Assembly (NCBI GenBank): GCA_964580585.1
Contig: CAZOKZ010000017.1
Location: forward strand, 3,131-67,130
DNA from: CAZOKZ01 sp964580585
GTDB taxonomy: Bacteria > Sumerlaeota > Sumerlaeia > SLMS01 > JAHLLQ01
Reading direction: 5' to 3'
DNA: 64,000 bases
This document shows positions 59,937 to 64,000 of this stretch, one piece after another (positions within the stretch are counted from its first letter, which is position 1; the number at the start of each line of letters is the position of its first letter). The position numbers and the translations under genes are program-made. The notes under the pieces are model-generated. The model made no database searches, was not told where the DNA came from, and saw only the letters and a program-made list of their open reading frames with translations.

Positions 59937-60039
59937 AAAGGAGAAAGGATAAAGGCGAAAGGCGGATGAAGTCTGAAGAGGTTTTGGCGACCGTTTGATA
60001 AAACTACCGTCTCATCCTTTATCCTTTCGCCTTTATTCC
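59937..60039. repeat. Element with purine-rich inverted ends, copy 2
   Basis: The left end reads AAAGGAGAAAGGATAAAGGC then GAAAGGCGGATGAAG. The right end on the other strand reads GGAATAAAGGCGAAAGG and ATAAAGGATGAG. The last trxB codons and its stop lie at the right edge. It fills the holB-trxB gap, as copy 1 fills the HAD-HD gap. Confidence 0.7.
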
Positions 60040-60992
60040 GAAAGCAGCCCCTCGCGTGTCAGGTACCGTTCGGCTTCCAACGCCGCCATGCAACCAAACC
60101 CTGCGGCGGTGATAGCTTGACGATAGTGGTGGTCGTGGATGTCGCCTGCGGCGAATACACCCGGCAGGTTCGTGTTACAATGGCTATCGACTTTCACATA
60201 GCCGTTGTCGTGCAGGTCGATCACGCCTTCGATCCAGTCGGAATTCGGTTTGTGCCCGATGGCGAGGAACATCGCCGACACCGGGATTTCCTTTGTCGAA
60301 TCGTCCTTCACATTGCGCACCTTGATTGCCGTGACGCGTTTTTTGCGCTCGGATTCCACTTCGCCAAGCACTTCTTCGACGACTGAATTCCACACGAACT
60401 CGATTTTCGGGTTCGCCAGCGCGCGATCCGCCATAATTTTGCTCGCGCGTAGTTCGTCGCGCCGATGGATGACGTAAACTTTCTCGCATAACTTGGTCAG
60501 ATAGCTGGCTTCTTCCATGGCCGAATCGCCGCCACCTACGATTGCAACCTCTTTGCCGCGATAAAACCCACCGTCGCAAACCGCGCAGGTATGCACACCG
60601 TAATTCCAGAACGTTTGCTCGGTTTCGATGTTCATCATGCGAGGCGAGGCACCCGTGCAGATCAATACTGTGTAGGCTTTGCGCGGTCCGACCGTCGTTT
60701 CCACGACATAGTGGTCGCCTTCGCGGCGCAGGCCGGTGGCCTTCTCGTATTCGATTTCCGCGCCGTAATTTTTGCACTGGGCTTCCATGTCCATCATCAA
60801 CTGGTTGCCATCCTGGCCTTCGGGGAAACCGGGAAAATTCTCAATCGTCGTTGTCGTGGTCAACTGGCCGCCCACCATGGGGCCCGCGATCAGGAGCGGT
60901 TTGACGTTGGCGCGGGCGAGGTAAATCGCTGCCGTGTAGCCTGCCGGGCCGCTGCCGCAGATAATCGCGTTACGAATGGGAGAATCGGTCAT
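60033..60992 (-). CDS. trxB: Thioredoxin reductase
   Basis: 319 residues, standard length. The FAD loop is IICGSGPAGYTAAIYLARAN (residues 10-29). The redox pair is Cys136-Cys139 in HTCAVCDGGFYRG. The NADPH loop is VAIVGGGDSAMEEASYLTKL. YVIHRRDELRASKIM carries the HRR motif for NADPH specificity, and VFAAGDIHDHHYRQAITAAG is the FAD end. It reduces thioredoxin with NADPH; the transhydrogenase at 9.5-12.4 kb could help supply that NADPH. The stop sits at the edge of a repeat element. Confidence 0.95.
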   Translation of the reverse strand: MTDSPIRNAIICGSGPAGYTAAIYLARANVKPLLIAGPMVGGQLTTTTTIENFPGFPEGQDGNQLMMDMEAQCKNYGAEIEYEKATGLRREGDHYVVETTVGPRKAYTVLICTGASPRMMNIETEQTFWNYGVHTCAVCDGGFYRGKEVAIVGGGDSAMEEASYLTKLCEKVYVIHRRDELRASKIMADRALANPKIEFVWNSVVEEVLGEVESERKKRVTAIKVRNVKDDSTKEIPVSAMFLAIGHKPNSDWIEGVIDLHDNGYVKVDSHCNTNLPGVFAAGDIHDHHYRQAITAAGFGCMAALEAERYLTREGLLSE

Positions 60993-61239
60993 GGGGTGCT
61001 GTCTCTCGTTATTGGAAATGGGTTATTTTAGCTCAGTCGCGCCAGCAAAAGCGCCCAACGCGGGGGTGTCAACCCGCTTGGTGGCGGGGGAGTGCAAGAA
61101 TCGGCCCAATTGCGGAGAGGGTCAAAATTCCCACGATTGACACCGGGCAAAGGAATTGCATCCTAAGCGGTCAACCCGTCGGCATCCCCTCACCCTTTGG
61201 CCGCCGAATTTCAGCTATCCAGGAGCGTGCGCACACACC

Positions 61240-62424
61240 ATGAAAACGCGATTTTCACTCACCACGGCGGGCTTTGCCCTGCTGATGTTCTCCCCGATTG
61301 CTCTCCCTGCGGCGGAGGAAAATCCCGTTGCTCAAAAGTATTTTCAGGTCGAAATGCTGATGATGAACGGCATGATGGACGATGCCCAGAAAGAGATCGT
61401 CGAACTCCAGGCAAAAATCGCCGGCGCCATCGACACCAACCCCAAAGATGACGAGGCATATTACTGGAAATACAAGTTTTACCTGCTGATCGGATCGAAA
61501 ATCGAAGCGAGTGTTGCACTCGAAAAAGCCCTGGAGCTCAAACCCGACGACCCGCATTACAATTTCCGTATGGCAGAGTTGAAAGCCATGCAGGAAAAGT
61601 ACGACCAGGCGCGTGAATGGATCGACAAGGCCATAGCGCTCGACCCGAAAGAGGGCGAATATCTCGTTATGTCAGGCGATTTGATCGCTCAAGCGGGCAA
61701 TGCGGAAGAAGCGCTGAATACGTACTGGCAAGCCGTGCAAACCGATCCGCACGAAACGCTTGGGTGGGCCAAATTGGCCGCTCACGAGATGGAAATCGGG
61801 AACCCAGAAGGCGCAATTGAGATGTATGAGAAAGCGGTAGGGATCGATCCGCTGTTTACCAACGGGCATTATAATCTGGGCCAGATACAGCAACTTCTTG
61901 GAAACACCGAAAAGGCAATTGCAGCATTCAAAGCCGTCACTGAGCAGACACCACTCGATTGGCAGGCGCATGCCAAGCTGGTTCAGCTTTACCAGGACAC
62001 CGGCAACTTCGATTTGCTGGAAAAACACCGGAATCATCTGTTTGAATTGCATGAAAAAGGCTTGGCGAAGACCGATTCGTATTGCCGTGAACAGTTCACT
62101 CTAAACAACTTGCGTGTCATGGCTGTCGAGTATTTCGAGCTCGATGAAAAAAATCCCGTCGTGTACAGTTTTCTCATCAATGACGACGGATCGGGGGCCG
62201 TGGTCGATCGCATCTGGCTTGGAACAAACGAGACGGAGGACATCGCCGGGGACGCGGATCAACGTCTTTATTACGTGGATATCTTCGAACCCAACGGCGG
62301 TCATCGGACGTTGAAAACTTATGTGGGCGAGCCAGGGTATCAAACGGTGCGCAGTGTGGTGTTGGCGTATTTGAATGGTGAAGACGTTTCGCCCGATGAA
62401 GACACCGCCGCCGTGAACCCATGA
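61240..62424 (+). CDS. Secreted TPR protein
   Basis: 394 residues from the ATG at 61240; the frame is open further upstream but the signal peptide (FSLTTAGFALLMFSPIALPA) fixes the start. TPR units run from about 75 to 260 (ASVALEKALELKPDDPHYNF; DQAREWIDKAIALDPKEGEY; GAIEMYEKAVGIDPLFTNGH; EKAIAAFKAVTEQTPLDWQA). The last ~130 residues are a separate beta-rich domain (EYFELDEKNPVVYSFLINDD). A periplasmic scaffold or chaperone role is likely; the partner is unknown. Confidence 0.8.
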   Translation: MKTRFSLTTAGFALLMFSPIALPAAEENPVAQKYFQVEMLMMNGMMDDAQKEIVELQAKIAGAIDTNPKDDEAYYWKYKFYLLIGSKIEASVALEKALELKPDDPHYNFRMAELKAMQEKYDQAREWIDKAIALDPKEGEYLVMSGDLIAQAGNAEEALNTYWQAVQTDPHETLGWAKLAAHEMEIGNPEGAIEMYEKAVGIDPLFTNGHYNLGQIQQLLGNTEKAIAAFKAVTEQTPLDWQAHAKLVQLYQDTGNFDLLEKHRNHLFELHEKGLAKTDSYCREQFTLNNLRVMAVEYFELDEKNPVVYSFLINDDGSGAVVDRIWLGTNETEDIAGDADQRLYYVDIFEPNGGHRTLKTYVGEPGYQTVRSVVLAYLNGEDVSPDEDTAAVNP

Positions 62425-62447
62425 AGCGTCACCAAAAAATTCACCAT

Positions 62448-62490
62448 GAAAGCGTGAAGGTCATTTCGCGCTTTCGTTGTTGTTTTTTTT
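62448..62490 (+). terminator. Terminator after the secreted TPR gene
   Basis: GAAAGCG and CGCTTTC form seven-base arms around a 14-base loop, followed by GTTGTTG and eight T. It overlaps the end of the convergent nfo gene. Confidence 0.7.
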
Positions 62491-63372
62491 AATCAGCGCG
62501 CGCAACGCATCGAGGTTCTCTCGATCTTCGGCCATGTCGGGATCTTTTTCGGTTTCCAGCGACATGGGAATTTTTTTCATGCGCGGATCGTTCAGCAGGT
62601 GTGCAAACGCATCGAGTCCCAAATGCCCCTTCCCAATGTGCTCGTGGCGGTCTTTGCGCTCGCCAAGTTCAAACTTCGAGTCGTTCAAATGCACCGCGCG
62701 CAGGTGCTGGAAGCCGACAATTTTGTCAAAGGACAACATTGTCTCGTGATAGCATTCCGGCGTCCGTAAATCGAACCCCGCCGCAAACAAATGACATGTG
62801 TCGAGACACACGCCAACGCGATCGGGACGATCAACGGCTGCAATCAAGTCGTGCAGGTCCTCGAATGTGCTGCCGAGATTCGTGCCGCTGCCGACGGTGA
62901 TTTCAAACAGCACGCGCGTTTGAATGTCGGGTGTACGGTCGAAAATTGAGCGGCAATGGCGAGCGATTTGCGCGATTCCCGCGTCGCGTCCCTGGCCCAG
63001 ATGCGCGCCAGGATGCAATACGAGACCGGGGACGTCAAGTTGCTGGCAGCGACGCAATTCGTCTTCGAGCGCCGGGATGGATTTCGCCACCACGTCTTCT
63101 TTTGTCGATGCCAGGTTGATCAGATAACACGTGTGGGCGAACACGGCGCCGGGGGCGATACCCGCTTCGGCAAGGTTGCGTTTGAATGCCTGGGCGGAAG
63201 CGTTGGAAATCGGCGGGCCTTGCCAGCGATTATTGTTTTTGACGAAAATCTGCATCGCCGAGCATCCAACTTCGGCAGCGCGTGGGGGAGCTTTTTCGAC
63301 TCCGCCCGCGATGGACATGTGCGAACCGAGCAGCAACCCGCCATTGAGTTCGAGCGCGGTTTTATTCGTCAT
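62461..63372 (-). CDS. nfo: Endonuclease IV
   Basis: 303 residues from the ATG at 63372. It cleaves DNA 5' of abasic sites with three zinc ions. LLGSHMSIAGGVEKAPPRAA is the family N-terminus (first His). AVFAHTCYLINLAST, GLVLHPGAHLGQGRDAGIAQ, RVLFEITVGSGTNLG and VGVCLDTCHLFAAGFDLRTP (DTCH signature) follow, then AVHLNDSKFELGERKDRHEH and IGKGHLGLDAF (HLND and H-x-GxGxIG-like metal sites). It overlaps the upstream small gene by 11 bases, so it is read from the same transcript. Confidence 0.93.
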   Translation of the reverse strand: MTNKTALELNGGLLLGSHMSIAGGVEKAPPRAAEVGCSAMQIFVKNNNRWQGPPISNASAQAFKRNLAEAGIAPGAVFAHTCYLINLASTKEDVVAKSIPALEDELRRCQQLDVPGLVLHPGAHLGQGRDAGIAQIARHCRSIFDRTPDIQTRVLFEITVGSGTNLGSTFEDLHDLIAAVDRPDRVGVCLDTCHLFAAGFDLRTPECYHETMLSFDKIVGFQHLRAVHLNDSKFELGERKDRHEHIGKGHLGLDAFAHLLNDPRMKKIPMSLETEKDPDMAEDRENLDALRALIKKNNNESAK

Positions 63373-63712
63373 TGTCTTCGTCCAGTTCTTCTTCGTGTTT
63401 CTCGATATTCCATGGGGCGTCGGGTTCCTCGCGCCACGCAAAATATCCGGGAGGAATATGCGCGATTTCGAGAACGGCAGGATCGAGTTCGACGATTTCC
63501 TCTAAACAAACGATGGCGCCGTCCTCTTCAACGATGTCGTTGCCGTCCAAAAATTGCCAACCGTGGTCGTCTTCGTCATGCGAAACATATCGAATGGGCT
63601 GATTTTCCCAGATGATGCGCTTCAGCGTAATCACCGCGCAATTGGGCGGTTGGTCGAAGGGCCATTCGGCAGGCGTTTGGCTGCTATCATTGTAATTATT
63701 CGTCATCGGCAT
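63362..63712 (-). CDS. Small acidic protein, second of a tandem paralogous pair
   Basis: 116 residues. The conserved core is shared with the neighbour upstream: VITLKRI, QPIRYVSHDEDDHGWQFLDG, VELDPAVLEIAHIPPGYFAW and PWNIE. The end is very acidic (EELDEDNDE). The pattern RYVxHDxxxxGWQFLDxxD with a later FAWR occurs in small proteins of unknown function, some of which accompany toxin-immunity loci; I cannot assign a family. Its start overlaps the upstream paralog by 17 bases and its end overlaps nfo. Confidence 0.75.
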   Translation of the reverse strand: MPMTNNYNDSSQTPAEWPFDQPPNCAVITLKRIIWENQPIRYVSHDEDDHGWQFLDGNDIVEEDGAIVCLEEIVELDPAVLEIAHIPPGYFAWREEPDAPWNIEKHEEELDEDNDE

Positions 63713-64000
63713 CTATCTCCAATACGTCGATATTCCACGGTTCGCCGACGTCCACGCGCCAGGCGAAATACCCAAGTGGTAAATGGGCGATTTCGCGAAT
63801 CGTGGGATCGAGTTCGACCATGCTGCCCAACGATACCATTGCCGCGTTTTGAACAACGAGATCGTCTTCGTCGAGAAACTGCCACCCGCCCTCTTCCCAA
63901 TCGTGGCAAACGTAGCGAATGGGCTCCGTCCCCACGAGGATACGTTTCAGCGTAATCACACGCGTGTGCGGTGGTTGCCCGAACGGCCAATCGTTGGCAT
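63696..64000 (-). CDS. Small acidic protein, first of a tandem paralogous pair (partial)
   Basis: The 3' part of a gene whose start lies beyond the window. The in-window frame includes DWPFGQPPHTRVITLKRI, matching EWPFDQPPNCAVITLKRI in the next gene, so the true N-terminus continues past 64000 rather than starting at the internal ATT/ATG near 63959. The core PIRYVCHDWEEGGWQFLDED and VELDPTIREIAHLPLGYFAW is conserved. It ends in DADDE. Function unknown. Confidence 0.7.
   Translation of the reverse strand, partial: ANDWPFGQPPHTRVITLKRILVGTEPIRYVCHDWEEGGWQFLDEDDLVVQNAAMVSLGSMVELDPTIREIAHLPLGYFAWRVDVGEPWNIDVLEIDADDE

Noticed and set aside
1..64000. CRISPR array
   Set aside because: No regularly spaced direct repeats with unique spacers occur anywhere; the repeats found are palindromic and singly placed, and no cas gene is present.

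Overview
The window is a stretch of bacterial chromosome that is dense in housekeeping genes. It is moderately GC-rich, with a few visibly A+T-rich inserts. The organism is diderm: it has LptA/LptC-like envelope genes, a SurA/PpiC-type periplasmic foldase and a lipobox lipoprotein. It also has a prepilin-type pseudopilin, a very large secreted protein with thrombospondin-3 and FG-GAP/VCBS repeats, a plant/Chlamydia-type DapB next to DapA, and an F420-ligase-family protein. This mix, with decayed RAYT transposases and several palindromic intergenic repeat families, is typical of uncultured PVC- or FCB-side phyla such as Sumerlaeota, Hydrogenedentota or Lentisphaerota. That placement is an inference; no 16S gene or other marker settles it.

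Layout. 0-6.2 kb: tRNA-Ser(GGA), two tandem CBS/CorC membrane proteins, a small membrane protein, then dapB and dapA (lysine/diaminopimelate). 6.2-8 kb: an A+T-rich secreted orphan and a decayed gene-poor stretch with a transposase remnant. 8-14.3 kb: tilS, the three-gene proton-translocating transhydrogenase pntAA-pntAB-pntB, and an M3 oligoendopeptidase. 14.3-19 kb: two tandem paralogous membrane proteins, a YqhQ-type DUF1385 protein, a DCC thiol oxidoreductase and an A+T-rich AbiGi/DUF4427-like singleton. 19-25.2 kb: a large membrane protein and its partner, panD, GDP-fucose synthase and an AI-2E-family exporter. 25.2-31 kb: a parvulin-type PPIase, two glycosyltransferases, a RAYT-like transposase wreck between inverted REP-like flanks, and a PfkB kinase.

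31-37 kb: an FGE-domain lipoprotein, a HAD phosphatase, an HD phosphohydrolase, a pseudopilin and a secreted orphan. 37.3-47.5 kb is taken up by two adjacent secreted genes. The first encodes 2486 residues and begins with what looks like a metzincin fold lacking its zinc histidines. The second is a subtilase/sedolisin-like protein with a degraded active site. 47.6-55.3 kb: a DprA-like protein, priA, an ABC-2-like membrane protein, a TPR protein, a CofE-like ligase and mntH. 55.3-60 kb is a minus-strand run of holB, lptC-like, lptA-like and an alpha/beta hydrolase whose nucleophile elbow carries Asn instead of Ser. 60-64 kb: trxB, a TPR protein, nfo (endonuclease IV) and two tandem small acidic paralogs, the last cut by the window edge.

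The observations that genes alone do not explain are these. (i) A palindromic repeat of about 110-120 bp has two full copies, one internally deleted copy and one fragment inside a coding sequence. (ii) A second family has purine-rich inverted ends. (iii) A 9-mer, GGGACGGAG, occurs at least 11 times. (iv) REP-like modules are arranged as mirror-image flanks around a dead Y1 transposase. (v) Three predicted enzymes of the envelope or secreted fraction lack catalytic residues.
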